Assembly (NCBI RefSeq): GCF_028657905.1
Contig: NZ_CP117780.1
Location: forward strand, 1-64,000
Direction: 5' to 3'
Length of the DNA stretch: 64,000 nt
Origin: Burkholderia sp. FERM BP-3421
GTDB lineage: Bacteria > Pseudomonadota > Gammaproteobacteria > Burkholderiales > Burkholderiaceae
Shown: piece by piece, positions 26,070-35,822 of the stretch
Position numbering within the stretch: the stretch's first letter is position 1
How the letters are laid out: every line of letters starts with the position of its first letter
Program-made: the position numbers and the translations under genes
The notes under the pieces: model-generated
The model's input: the letters and a program-made list of their open reading frames with translations, nothing else
What the model was told of the DNA's origin: nothing
Databases searched by the model: none

Positions 26070-26534
26070 TTATTGCCAGAGATAGCAGTAGGTTTCGTTG
26101 CTTTCGAGATTGTTGCCCAGCGCGGGCTGCGACAGATCCTTGACCCAGCCGTTCGGATCCGTCGGCGTCGGCGTATCGCCGCAGTTCGTATGGACCCAGT
26201 GGATCCCGACGTCGCCGCCCGTGTAGAGTTCGCCGCACAGTTCGAGCTGATCGCCGACCTGAATCTGGTTCAGCGGCGTCGGCACGCTTTTCTGGTTGCG
26301 GGAGTAGCCGTTCGCAAAGACATTGTCCATCGCGACGTCGTAGATGACGCCGTCGGTGCCGAGCAGGCTCACGTGGGTGTGTGACAGATAGATGCCTTGC
26401 AGCGCCGAGCCGGACTTGAACGTGGGCGGAGTCTGGACGGTGCCGGTCAGCAGGGTTCCGCCTTGACAGACATCGGCGGCGAGCGCGGACAGGGAAGCGA
26501 CGGATAACGCCAGGGCAACAAGAATCTTCTTCAA
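26070..26534 (-). CDS. Small secreted DUF3465-like protein
   Basis: A 154-residue secreted protein. A TTG start at 26534, with GAGGGG about 6 bases upstream, gives a clean signal peptide (KKILVALALSVASLSALA-ADV). An ATG farther upstream at 26615 would place a long polar leader before the signal and is unlikely. The mature domain is beta-rich with SHTHVSLLG, VGDQLELCGELYTGG and GIHWVHTNCGD..NGWV, features of the DUF3465 family. Four Cys could form disulfides. The role is unknown. An unusually AT-rich promoter region precedes it. Confidence 0.75.
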   Translation of the reverse strand: MKKILVALALSVASLSALAADVCQGGTLLTGTVQTPPTFKSGSALQGIYLSHTHVSLLGTDGVIYDVAMDNVFANGYSRNQKSVPTPLNQIQVGDQLELCGELYTGGDVGIHWVHTNCGDTPTPTDPNGWVKDLSQPALGNNLESNETYCYLWQ

Positions 26535-26800
26535 TTGAACCCCCTCGAAATTTGAATTGAATGCGTGGAACGGAATCGTGTCGCGCTCGCAGTCGGTGAG
26601 TGCCGCGTTCGACACGATTCCAATTGTTAAGATATCGAATGAATGATGACGAGGGGATGAAAATTCAAAACATTGGATTTTAGATATTTGTTGGGCGGAG
26701 AATTAATTCGATGTTCTATTTTAATTAATGGAATTCGATGGAAAATGAAAGTGAGGCGAAAGCGTTGTGTTTGACGGCTAGCGGGGGAAGGCGGCGGCGC
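26535..26800. other. AT-rich promoter region
   Basis: About 26590-26760 is far richer in A/T than its neighbours and contains no gene. It precedes the DUF3465-like gene and probably carries its promoter. Base composition suggests imported DNA or an H-NS-type silencing target. Confidence 0.5.
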
Positions 26801-26984
26801 TCAAGGCGCGTGGTGTTGAGCGGGCTTCTGGCGCAGCATCGCGCATGATTGCGGCGGCATCGGCGTGAACCGGTCACTCGTCAAGATCGGCAAGGCTCGG
26901 ATCAGGAGGCGCAAGATGCCCGGAGGGGCGGCGATCTTCCTGAGGGGATTTTCGATGCGGGGCAGTCGCCATTGAATTGTAAAT

Positions 26985-27110
26985 ATCGACCTGAATGACC
27001 TTGATCTTTCCAGTCTCGGCTTCCTCTCGTTGCCGATGATGTGCTCTTCGTTGAATCGTTTTTTCACGGCCGTTTCGCTCGGGAACGGACGCTGCGCCGT
27101 CATCGCACTC
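26985..27110 (-). mobile_element. IS3-family orfA remnant
   Basis: A minus-strand frame reads MTAQRPFPSETAVKKRFNEEHIIG. The KKRFNEEHIIG part matches the start of IS3/IS407-type orfA proteins (consensus KKRFTEEQIIG). A frame change just after it continues as EAETGK, the expected next residues. The rest of the element is absent. A relic only. Confidence 0.5.
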
Positions 27111-27360
27111 ACCTCGATCTGCACGTCGTGCCGCGCAGGACCCAAGCGCGCGCGATCGCGCCGCTGAAGAACACGGCGAAACGGGATTTAGGCGTATCTC
27201 GATGCGGAAGGCGAGGCGAGCGCGTCCCGGCCGCTCAGCCACGGGCACCCTGAAACGATCCTCGACCGATTCCGGACTGCGTCGGCTCGCCGGCGCGTCG
27301 ATCGGCCGCACGTCGCTCGATCCGCGCGCCGGCCATGCTGCGCGCCAATCCCGGCCGGTA

Positions 27361-28575
27361 TCAGCGGGCTCGGTGGATATCGTGCGTGACGAAGCCGGCC
27401 TCGTTGTCGGGCGGTGCGAGGCCATCCTTGACGGCGAGCGTCTTGCGGATATCCTCCAGACCTGTCGCCCAGCGATCGCGCATGGTCGACAGGCCGAACT
27501 GCGCATCCTTGTACTGATTCTCCGAGGGCTTTTGCTGGTAGATCAGATGCTGCACGTTGTAGCGCCGGCCGGACGAGACCTCTTCGGCCTGCTGGCACCA
27601 CGGATCGCTCCTGCGCACATCCTCCGGCACGTGCCCGAGCACGCGATGCAGAAGGCTGCGATAACGCTGTTCGCGCTGCAGCGTATCGGTCACGAAGCGG
27701 GTCCGGCTCGAATACTGGACATCCTTGGTGCGTTCGGCGACGTCGTCCAGCGACTGCGGCAGCGGCCCATGCGCGCTCCACAGATCGACCTGGAACGCGA
27801 GCGTGTCGCGTCGCGGCGACGCGCGCAGCACTTCCATGAGCGGCGTGTTCGAGACGATGCCGCCGTCCCAGTAGAACTCGCCGTCGATCTCGACGGGCGG
27901 GAACGCGGGCGGCAGCGCGCCCGAGGCCATGAAATGCTCGGGCCGAAGCGTCGTCTTCGTGTTGTCGAAGTAGATGAAGTTGCCCGTGCCTACGTTCACG
28001 GCGCCCACCGACACCCGCGTTTCGCCCGAGTTGATGCGGTCGAAATCGCACAGCTTGAGCAGCGTTGCGCGCAGCGCGGAGGTGTCGTAGTAGCTGACCT
28101 TGCCGGGCGGTTGGGCTGCGCCCGGCAGCGGCGGCGGGAAGCGCGGCGTGAAGAAGCCGCGCTGGCCCTGCAGGAACGCGCTGGCCGTCTGGGTCGCGGT
28201 GAGCATCGAGCGGATGTGTTCGTGGCCGTTGAACAGCGCGTATTCGAAAGCGGCCGGCAGTGCGGGGAGGAACGCGGGCTGGCAGATCGTTTCCCAGAAT
28301 TCGCGCAGGCGCTCGACGCGCCGTTCCGGCGGATTGCCGGCGATCAGCGCGGTGTTGAGCGCGCCGATCGAGATGCCGGCGATCCAATCGAGCGGAACGC
28401 CTGCTTCATGCAGGCCCTCGAACACTCCCGCCTGGTAGGCGCCGAGCGCGCCGCCGCCTTGCAGCACGAGCGCGATCGTCTCGTACGGCAGCAGGTGAGC
28501 CGGCCGCCCCCCGGCCTCGCTGTGCAGATCGGCCGGATCGACGGTCTGTTTTTCGGTACGGGCGCGCGGCTTCAT
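27361..28575 (-). CDS. Patatin-like phospholipase (DUF3734 type)
   Basis: A 404-residue patatin-family lipid hydrolase. The oxyanion motif GGGALGAYQAG (41-50), nucleophile serine in GISIG (S69) and the catalytic Asp in WDGGIVSNTP are present. The extra C-terminal region of about 150 residues is the DUF3734 domain, common in beta- and alphaproteobacteria. It cleaves acyl esters and acts in the cytoplasm or at the membrane; no signal peptide. Its ATG overlaps the stop of the 3-hydroxybutyrate dehydrogenase gene (ATGA), so the two are coupled, a frequent arrangement that suggests a link with polyhydroxybutyrate or acyl-ester turnover. Confidence 0.93.
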   Translation of the reverse strand: MKPRARTEKQTVDPADLHSEAGGRPAHLLPYETIALVLQGGGALGAYQAGVFEGLHEAGVPLDWIAGISIGALNTALIAGNPPERRVERLREFWETICQPAFLPALPAAFEYALFNGHEHIRSMLTATQTASAFLQGQRGFFTPRFPPPLPGAAQPPGKVSYYDTSALRATLLKLCDFDRINSGETRVSVGAVNVGTGNFIYFDNTKTTLRPEHFMASGALPPAFPPVEIDGEFYWDGGIVSNTPLMEVLRASPRRDTLAFQVDLWSAHGPLPQSLDDVAERTKDVQYSSRTRFVTDTLQREQRYRSLLHRVLGHVPEDVRRSDPWCQQAEEVSSGRRYNVQHLIYQQKPSENQYKDAQFGLSTMRDRWATGLEDIRKTLAVKDGLAPPDNEAGFVTHDIHRAR

Positions 28576-29357
28576 TGCATGAACCATCCGTGACTGACGA
28601 TGAACGACTGGCCGGTCAACGCGGCGCTCGGGAACGCGGACAGGAACAGCACCGTCTGCGCGACGTCCTCGACCGTGGTGAACACGCCGTCCACCGTGTT
28701 GCCGAGCATCACATGCTTGATCACGTCGTCTTCGCTGATGCCGAGTTCCTTCGCCTGCTCCGGAATCTGCTTGTCGACGAGCGGCGTGCGCACGAAGCCC
28801 GGACACACCACGTGCGAGCGCACGTTGTGCTTCGCGCCTTCCTTGGCCAGCACGCGCGCGAGGCCCAGCAAGCCGTGCTTCGCCGTCACATAGGCCGACT
28901 TCAGCGGCGACGCCTCGTGCGAGTGCACCGAGCCCATGTAGATCACCACGCCGCCGCGATCGTCCTTGTACATGTACTTGAGCGCCGCCTTGGTCGTCAG
29001 GAACGCGCCGTCGACGTGGATCGCCTGCATCTTCTTCCAGTCCGAGAACGCATAGTTCTCGATCGGATTCACGATCTGGATGCCCGCGTTCGACACCAGG
29101 ATGTCGATCGTGCCGAAGGCCGCCGCCACCTTGTCGATCCCGCTGTTGACCGCTTCCTCGCTGGTCACGTCCATCGCGACGCCGATCGCTTTGCCGCCCG
29201 CCTGCCTGATCTGTTCCGCCACCGCGTTCGCGCCGTCCTGGTTCAGGTCCGCGATCGCCACCGCCGCGCCCGCCTTCGCCAGTTCCAGCGCGATCTCCTT
29301 GCCGATCCCGCTCGCCGCGCCCGTCACGACAGCGACTTTTCCGTTCAGATTGCTCAT
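28572..29357 (-). CDS. bdhA: D-3-hydroxybutyrate dehydrogenase (SDR family)
   Basis: A 261-residue short-chain dehydrogenase that interconverts 3-hydroxybutyrate and acetoacetate with NAD. The Rossmann motif TGAASGIG (12-19), NAG (about 90) and the YxxxK site (SAYVTAKHG) are visible, with a Ser upstream in MGSVHS. The C-terminal HGWFMQ ending is characteristic of 3-hydroxybutyrate dehydrogenases. ATG at 29357 was chosen; the much longer open frame upstream is non-coding. It heads a two-gene operon with the patatin gene and would serve mobilisation of PHB-derived carbon. Confidence 0.92.
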   Translation of the reverse strand: MSNLNGKVAVVTGAASGIGKEIALELAKAGAAVAIADLNQDGANAVAEQIRQAGGKAIGVAMDVTSEEAVNSGIDKVAAAFGTIDILVSNAGIQIVNPIENYAFSDWKKMQAIHVDGAFLTTKAALKYMYKDDRGGVVIYMGSVHSHEASPLKSAYVTAKHGLLGLARVLAKEGAKHNVRSHVVCPGFVRTPLVDKQIPEQAKELGISEDDVIKHVMLGNTVDGVFTTVEDVAQTVLFLSAFPSAALTGQSFIVSHGWFMQ

Positions 29358-29578
29358 ATCAATGTCTTGTAAAGAGGGGAAGGGCCTCGGCCGCCAGGCA
29401 AGCATCGGTTGACCCGCCGGCCCCGGCATCGGTGCACGCGCCTCGATGCATGCAGGCGCCGCCGGATGCCCACTCGCGCGACGGGCGTGGCCGGGCGCGC
29501 TCGCTGGTCCGGTGCATGCACGATCACGCGGGAGAACCCGGTACGCCGCGCGTACCGATCCGCTCGGGCAAGGCCCGT

Positions 29579-30511
29579 TTAACGCTCCGCGTAGTCGATG
29601 CCGGTCAGCGGACCCAGTTGGGCAATGGTCGTGAAGTGCGCTTCGTGTTTCGTGTCGATATCGAGCACCCGGACGTTGCCGCCGAGATCCGTCACGAACG
29701 CGCGCCGACCGCGTGCGTCGAGCGACACGCCGATTCCCTCTTTCAGATCGCGCGCGAGTACTTCGCGATCGATCAATCCGGACGCGGTGATCCTGGCGCG
29801 GTTCAGCGTGTTGCCGTCGTCCGTGTCGCTGCCGCGATCGGTCCAGTACAGCACGCCGTTGTCGTGATCGAGATCGAGATCGATCGGCTCCGGCAGGTCG
29901 GCCAACAGGCATTCGACGTCCGGGCGCTGGTCGGGGCGCGCGCCCGCGGGCGGCTCGATGTTTGCCCTGAAGATACGACCTTGGCCGGCGTCCGGCGGCC
30001 CCTTCTGGGTCCAGTAGACATGACCGTTCGCCTTGTCCAGCACGATGCCGACGCAGTGGCGGGTCGCGTCGGCCGTGTCGGCGGGGAACTCGCCCGTGCG
30101 CACGAGTTCGGTGACCTCCGCGCCGTCGAGCCGGGCACGCATGACGCGCATGCCTTCGCGGTCGCACCAGTAAAGATGGCCGCCCGGCTTGTCGAGCACC
30201 AGTTCCTTCGGCGTTCCGGCCTGGCCGCTCGGCACCAGCACGCGGTGGCCGGTCCCGTCGAGATACGCGCATTCGATCGTGCCGTCGTTCGGCGGAACCG
30301 GACGGCTGGTCGGATCGCTGTCGATCAGGTGGATGCCGGTGCCCATGTTGGTCCAGTACACGATGTTGCTTTCGGCATCGACCTTGATGCCGTCGGGCGT
30401 TCGGGTCAGATTCCCGAGCACCGTTTGATGGGACCCATCGGGTGACAGGGCAATGATCGCGGGCGGGCGCGCCTGCAGGACATACAACGTACCGTCATGC
30501 TGTGTCGTCAC
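29579..30511 (-). CDS. YWTD-type six-bladed propeller protein
   Basis: A 310-residue protein with at least five blades of the low-density-lipoprotein-receptor YWTD kind: IVYWTNMG, LYWCDREGM, VYWTQKG, LYWTDRGSD and a degenerate last blade (AFVTDLGGNVRVLD). Proteins of this type are related to SMP-30 lactonases, but the metal ligands cannot be placed with confidence. No signal peptide. The GTG at 30511 has AGGAAA eight bases upstream; an ATG at 30580 would add 23 residues and remains possible. It is a single gene. Confidence 0.75.
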   Translation of the reverse strand: MTTQHDGTLYVLQARPPAIIALSPDGSHQTVLGNLTRTPDGIKVDAESNIVYWTNMGTGIHLIDSDPTSRPVPPNDGTIECAYLDGTGHRVLVPSGQAGTPKELVLDKPGGHLYWCDREGMRVMRARLDGAEVTELVRTGEFPADTADATRHCVGIVLDKANGHVYWTQKGPPDAGQGRIFRANIEPPAGARPDQRPDVECLLADLPEPIDLDLDHDNGVLYWTDRGSDTDDGNTLNRARITASGLIDREVLARDLKEGIGVSLDARGRRAFVTDLGGNVRVLDIDTKHEAHFTTIAQLGPLTGIDYAER

Positions 30512-31591
30512 GATAAGGTTTCCTAATGTTGTCGCGAGGATTGCCGTCGGTTCGCACGGGCGGATGGAATTCATTTCCATCGAACGGGCTGTCGATAGCG
30601 TACACGCGTCAGGCCTTCGAAAGCCTGGCCTGAGCGGCGGGCATTTGTTAACGATTGTCAAGATAAATTGGGGGAGTATTAATGGCGCGATCCGATGACG
30701 GATGAGGCGCTCCGAAAATTTCGTACGCCGTGAGACCGGGCGGGCGCGACGGATTGGAACGCGCCATAGGGCGGATCGCGAAGCGGCGACACATGCCGGG
30801 ATTCGAGGCACGCGACGATGAACGCCTCACATTGAACGAATCGCCCGGGAACGGGACCGTGCCGGTGGTTGGTGGCGCGGGAGGACGGCGATGCGCCATC
30901 GTCACCGGAATGGTTCGGCCCCTGGACGGCACCGCTGCCTCCCCGGGGAGGCGCTCGAAGCGATTCCGGATGAATCGATTCGAGGCGCACTCAAGGAGCG
31001 GACTTTCATATACGTAAAGAGCGAGGTGACCGTTCTAATTCGATCGGCTTCTTGCCCGGCAGCTTCCGGTCTACCGGCGATGATCGGCTGTCGACTCAAC
31101 AAGACCGCTGGAGTCGATGCATCGATTGATGCCAGGGGGTGTGCAATTCTTTATATTTGTTTTATTGAGTGAGCAGTGATTGGCAATCGGTTTCATCAAC
31201 GCGAATCTATAGCAAGACGAAACATCAGGGGTGCGATGCCGGCATGAGCGGGTTGAGCGGTTTTCCGTCGTTCTCCGGATACATCAGCTTCGCTGATGCA
31301 ATCCGGAGGGAGCGGAGCAGGCCGTACGAGAAGGCGCTTCACCGACGCATGCAAACGCGAAGCCGGACTTCCGGCCGCCTGTGCGCCGGCGTGATGGGCG
31401 TGCCGCAGGCGAACGGTGCGGTGTCGATCGTGTTGTTCTCTGGTTCGACCTGCACCGGCAAACTGCATCGGGATCGACAGCACCCGGTCGAACCGCCGGG
31501 CGGCAAGCTACGTGTCGCGACCGTCCGCGGGAACGCCAGCCGTTCCGGACGACAGGCCGGCGTCCCGCTGTCTCGATCGCGTCGACACGCA
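30512..31591. other. Long intergenic region with a hairpin, no gene supported
   Basis: About 1 kb with short open frames only, none resembling a known family. The frames near 31200-31480 are rich in Arg/Pro/Ser and look non-coding. A hairpin at 31273-31308 is listed separately. Confidence 0.45.
31273..31308. other. Stem-loop
   Basis: An 8-bp outer stem (CTCCGGAT with ATCCGGAG) and a 6-7-bp inner stem (ATCAGC with GCTGAT, loop TTC) are separated by a short bulge. It lies downstream of the chitosanase gene (minus strand) by about 280 bp. It could be a remote terminator or the end of a lost element. Confidence 0.4.
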
Positions 31592-32698
31592 TCAATGCAT
31601 CGTCCAATTCGTGACCTTGACGATGGCGGCATCGACATTCTTGAGGCTCGTCTGGCCTTCCTGCATCAGGATGCTCCATTCCTGCACGCGATGGGTGCCG
31701 TTCGGCGGTTGGTTGAAATCGTGCGTGTCGACCACCTTCGCGCGCTCGGCATAGAACTTCGTCATGAACGTCTTCTCGTCCACGCTGTTGCCGGAGCGGG
31801 CCAGCAGGCCTTCGAGCGAATTCTTGTCGCCCGTTGCGCCTTGGTTGAGCGCCGTGTCGACGAAGGAGCCGATGGTCAGCGCCGAATTGAAGCCGCGCTG
31901 CCGCGCCTGCGCCACGCTGTATCCGATGTAGACGTTGTAGAACGTACGCCACATCGCCTCGCGCCAGTTCGCATTGCTTTGCAGCGCGTTGATCTTTCCG
32001 CAGAACGTCTTCGCGCTGTCGGTGATCTTCAGGATCGATCCGGACATGCTGCCGTGTACGCCGATGCGTGACAGCCCGCCCTGGATCGAGGGATTCGAGG
32101 CGCCGCCGAAGGCGTCATATTCCTTGAACAGTGCCGGCGCATCGGGGCCGGTGTCGTTCGGACCGCCGGTCGTGGCGCCGAAGATGCCGATGGTGTAGCC
32201 CCGATCGTCACCGATATTCTCGCAATAGCCGTAGAACTTCGTCCATTCGAGGGTGTCCTGTTCCGGCTTGTTGATCAGCTTCATGATGTTGTCCCATTGC
32301 TCGCCATCGAGTTGGGTCTTCGATTTCAGGAACTGCAGCGTGGCCGGCGAGAAATTGGCGTCGTGGTCGAGTAGCCGGGCATCGATCCGGGTCGGCGTGC
32401 AGGCCGCACCGGTTACCCACGGCTGCCCGCTGCCGTCGAGACCGCTGCTGAGGGACGGCGCGTTACCTTGCGTCCGGTAGGCGGCCGTGTAGTTCACGCC
32501 TGTGTCGCTGACGACATTCCCGGGCTGATAAATGCGGTTTCCCGACCAGGGCGCATCGCAGATCTCCGCGTTCGCGGACTGTCCCGCATCGCTTCCGGTG
32601 GCGAGCTGCGCATTGGCGCTCCAGGGAAAGGAAAGCAGCCCGGACAGTGCAGCGGAAATCGACATGATCTTCAGCGTTTGAATCGACGTTTTTTTCAT
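31592..32698 (-). CDS. csn: GH46 chitosanase with N-terminal chitin-binding module
   Basis: A 368-residue secreted enzyme that cuts chitosan. Signal peptide to about residue 30 (SANA-QLA). Residues about 48-97 form a CBM5/12-type chitin-binding module (aromatic residues in APWSGNRIYQPGNVV and the GVNYTAAYRTQG segment). The GH46 domain (about 105-368) shows the hallmark FYGYCENIGDDRGYTIGIFG with the proton donor E160; D182 in GGPND is the likely second catalytic acid. ATG at 32698 has GGAGCG upstream and directly precedes the signal peptide; ATG at 32731 would add 11 residues. A PL7-like lyase lies upstream on the same strand. Confidence 0.88.
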   Translation of the reverse strand: MKKTSIQTLKIMSISAALSGLLSFPWSANAQLATGSDAGQSANAEICDAPWSGNRIYQPGNVVSDTGVNYTAAYRTQGNAPSLSSGLDGSGQPWVTGAACTPTRIDARLLDHDANFSPATLQFLKSKTQLDGEQWDNIMKLINKPEQDTLEWTKFYGYCENIGDDRGYTIGIFGATTGGPNDTGPDAPALFKEYDAFGGASNPSIQGGLSRIGVHGSMSGSILKITDSAKTFCGKINALQSNANWREAMWRTFYNVYIGYSVAQARQRGFNSALTIGSFVDTALNQGATGDKNSLEGLLARSGNSVDEKTFMTKFYAERAKVVDTHDFNQPPNGTHRVQEWSILMQEGQTSLKNVDAAIVKVTNWTMH

Positions 32699-32927
32699 CT
32701 TGAACGCTCCGTTGTGAATGGTATTTTTCAATCAATTCAAGAAAATCGCGACGAGCAGACGGCGCGATTTTTACAGCACACGACATGGCCGCGCGCGATA
32801 CGTGCGCGCCAAGGTGTTGATGCCGGTGGGAAACAGCGACCAACGTGTCACGGTGGATTCGACCGGAATGCCGGAGCAGGCGAATCCGCCGAGGATGCAG
32901 AAAAATCCGCTGCGCGAAACCGCGCTT

Positions 32928-33743
32928 CTAGCGATGGGTCAGGGAAAGCGCATGGAATTTGACGACGGTGCCGGGGGCTGTCGTCGGTGTGCCCGAGCTG
33001 GCCGTTTGGTCGTAGTTGCCGGCCTTGAAATAGAAGTCCTCTCCCTCGAAGCTCGCATCCATCGTGAAGGATCGGGTGGTGTGATTGATCTTCACGCCTA
33101 TCGTCGTGCCGGACAGACTCAGTTCATAGCTGAACGGCGTCCCGAGCGTGACGTCCGCGATCGGATAGGTCGTGGATTTCCCACCCTGGTTGGTTGCCTC
33201 GAGCAAGAGCTGCACGACGCCTTTCGATGTCACTTGTATTTCACACAGCGGCTTGCTGGGCCCGGAGCCCTGGAAAATCTGACCGATCGTGGTGTGGTCG
33301 GGCACCTGGACCACGGAGACGGTTGCCTGCAGGAGATTCGTTCCGGCGGGGGGCCATGCCGTATTTTCACGCAGCTCGGTCCGGGGATGCTGCGATCCCG
33401 ATGTGGTCCATCCGCGCCGAGGGTCCATCATGACCATCGCGCCGTCCGACTTGTCCGTGTAGAAGTAATACGGATTCGTATATCCCGCCGCGAGGCTATC
33501 CGCGTTCACGGTGTCGACGCTGCCCGATGCCCCGGTGGGGAGTTGGAGCGTGAAGGGCGCGAGGTTGAAATTCAATCCGGGCGGGTTCGCCGGGCTCAAG
33601 GCAGGAAGCGCCGCATCGATCGTCTGCCCGGCTTGCATCAAGGCGGCGGGAGAAACCGCATGGCCTGGGCTGTCCCCCCCGCACGCCGAGAGCATGCCTC
33701 CAAGCAGGGCGGCGACAAGGCAGGCTGCGATCGAATCTCTCAT
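32928..33743 (-). CDS. PL7 alginate-lyase-like lipoprotein with altered active site
   Basis: A 271-residue lipoprotein (lipobox LSAC, Cys21) with a polysaccharide lyase family 7 jelly-roll domain. The conserved strands HPRTELREN (R121) and YFKAGNYDQ (about 238-246) are intact. The third signature, normally QIH or QVH with the catalytic His, here reads QIF (155-157, F157). Active PL7 enzymes use that His to neutralise the uronate carboxyl, so the protein may be impaired, bind without cutting, or have shifted chemistry. It is 229 bp upstream of the chitosanase gene and preceded by an AT-rich region. Confidence 0.8.
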   Translation of the reverse strand: MRDSIAACLVAALLGGMLSACGGDSPGHAVSPAALMQAGQTIDAALPALSPANPPGLNFNLAPFTLQLPTGASGSVDTVNADSLAAGYTNPYYFYTDKSDGAMVMMDPRRGWTTSGSQHPRTELRENTAWPPAGTNLLQATVSVVQVPDHTTIGQIFQGSGPSKPLCEIQVTSKGVVQLLLEATNQGGKSTTYPIADVTLGTPFSYELSLSGTTIGVKINHTTRSFTMDASFEGEDFYFKAGNYDQTASSGTPTTAPGTVVKFHALSLTHR

Positions 33744-34890
33744 GGGGTCGTCTCTCGTTGTTTGAATTAATCTTGGATGGCGAATAGGTTACCTTTATTT
33801 TCAAATCGACGGTGAATAAAAATCACTATTTTATTTTATAAAATATTGTTAATTATTCTATTGTCCTATGATTCAATAGGATGATTTTATTGGTGGGTGC
33901 TTCCAATAAATTCATGGTGGCGAATGAATTTTTGGTGAACCTTGCAATCAGGATTGCCAGCGCAATGGCACGGGATGGATGGCTGATCGGCGAACTTCGT
34001 CGTGGCATGGCCGGATGTTTCGAATTGCATGATCGGCGCACGGCGCGACCCGCCATGTTCGAGCGACTTTTCTGTGCACCGGAGCCGTTGCGAGGCGCCG
34101 TTCGGTTTGTCGAGCCGTGTCACGAGGTGAGACCGTGGACCCATCCGGTTCAAGCGATCGTCATCGCGACCGTCCCGGTTGCGTTCATCACCAGTGTTCC
34201 CTGAGGGCGGCGGCGATCAACCTATATGCTCAAACACGACATTTTTATTGAGCGGAAACGCGACATCTGAACCTGGGACCCATACTTAATGTCGAGGCCG
34301 GATTCAGATGTCGTAGCGCGGGCTCAATATAGATGCCGCATATTTCATCGGTCGCTCCATCATTTAGCGAAGCGCCGAGCTTGAAGGGGCAGGACGCTGA
34401 CATTCGATCCATGCACCTTGCCAGGCCGTCGGCCCGCTTGATCGGCTTGAGGCGCGCCCCGTGGAGCCGCCGCTTCGATGTCCAATTCCGTGAAGGCACG
34501 CGGTGCCATGCTGCGCTTGGGTTGTTCGGACCCGATCCAGAGCGGATCACGATCGGCTGTCTTTCCTGGCACGGAAGCGTGGAATTCGGGGGCGAAGCAC
34601 CAAGCCGTATCGCTGCTGGGTAAGCCTACACTCAGCAGGGAAGCCGCGGGAATCAAAACCATCCCTGCCATTACAGGGTCGACTCCGGTTATCTGATAAT
34701 CCATGGAATTAATAAAGAATTTCATTTAAAGTTTGAAAATATTTCTTGATAAAAATAAATAATATTTATATATTGATACCGTCATCCGCTGATCGAATAA
34801 AAGCGGCTGCGTGCGACACGTCTCGACCTCGCCAAATCCAAGAGAGATCTGCGGGCCTCCGATGTGTCATGCATTTACGGGGAATCCGAC
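33744..34890. other. AT-rich, gene-poor region
   Basis: About 1.1 kb with no supported gene. Segments 33770-33910 and 34715-34800 are very AT-rich. Several frames of 70-120 codons exist in the middle but lack any family resemblance or ribosome-binding site. It separates the chitosanase/lyase block from a biosynthetic-looking block and could be a recombination junction. Confidence 0.45.
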
Positions 34891-35628
34891 ATGACGTCCG
34901 CAACGCATAGCCAGTTCGACGGGCTGGCCGCTCTATACGAAAACATGGCAACGTGGCCATTTCGAAGAGATATTGAAATACCCAGCGTGCTGGAAGTAGT
35001 GGGAGACGTGGCGGGCAAGGATATTCTCGATTTCGGCTGTGGAGACGGTACCTACTCGCGCATCCTTAAGCAAAGAGGCGCGCGCAGGGTGACCGGATTC
35101 GATGAGGCCGAAGGCATGTTGCGGCATGCGTGCGATCGCGAGTCCGGCGAACACCTGGGCATCGATTTCGTGTCGCGGCTCGATCCGGATCTCGATCACC
35201 GGTTCGATCTCGTATTGGGCGTGTATGTGTTGCCCTATGCGGCGGACAAGTCGGCGCTCGAGCAAATGTGCGCGAGCATGAAGCGGCTGCTACACCCCGG
35301 CGGCCGGCTTGTCACGCTTCCGATTCATCCCGAGTATGTCGCAGACCCTGCCTACTACGCGTGTTATGGCTTTTCGCTGACGCAGACCCCCGCGCACGAG
35401 GATGGCGGAGAAGTCCGGATCGAGCTGTTTCATTCGGGATACGGCGGTACCGTGACCGCATGGTATTGGTCCAAGGCGTCACTCGATGCGGCGTTACGGG
35501 CGGCCGGCTTTGAGCATATCGTCCATCGCAACCCTCTGCCGTCGGCGCTGACGCCCATCGAGCACGCACCCGAGACACTTCGCCCATATCTGTCGCGACC
35601 TCACGCCGTGATTCTGGATTGTCGGTAG
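34891..35628 (+). CDS. Class I SAM-dependent methyltransferase
   Basis: A 245-residue soluble methyltransferase. The SAM-binding motif I ILDFGCGDGTYS (about 45-56), the acidic residue GFDEAEGM after strand 2, and motif IV FDLVLGVYVLPY are clear. The C-terminal part forms the substrate lid. The ATG at 34891 has GGGGA upstream; a GTG at 34864 is less likely. The substrate cannot be told. It is followed at 35823 by an acyltransferase and then an FAD oxidase on the same strand, so small-molecule tailoring is plausible. Confidence 0.88.
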   Translation: MTSATHSQFDGLAALYENMATWPFRRDIEIPSVLEVVGDVAGKDILDFGCGDGTYSRILKQRGARRVTGFDEAEGMLRHACDRESGEHLGIDFVSRLDPDLDHRFDLVLGVYVLPYAADKSALEQMCASMKRLLHPGGRLVTLPIHPEYVADPAYYACYGFSLTQTPAHEDGGEVRIELFHSGYGGTVTAWYWSKASLDAALRAAGFEHIVHRNPLPSALTPIEHAPETLRPYLSRPHAVILDCR

Positions 35629-35822
35629 ACATCGCACATCGCGCGCCACCGACCCGCGTCACCGCCGCTTTTTTCCCAACGTCCCGGAGTTTTCCATGCG
35701 TTGTCACACACCGTCTGTCCGCTGAGCGGTACCGGGAAGAGGTTGGCGCGATGAGGAACGGCACAGCGGGCAAGGTCGTGCTGACCTGGCGCGCCTGAAC
35801 GAGACGCAAGGGGGCGCAGGCT

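Noticed and set aside
33887..34725. Several 70-120-codon frames in the AT-rich region
   Set aside because: None shows recognisable protein features; overlapping on both strands.
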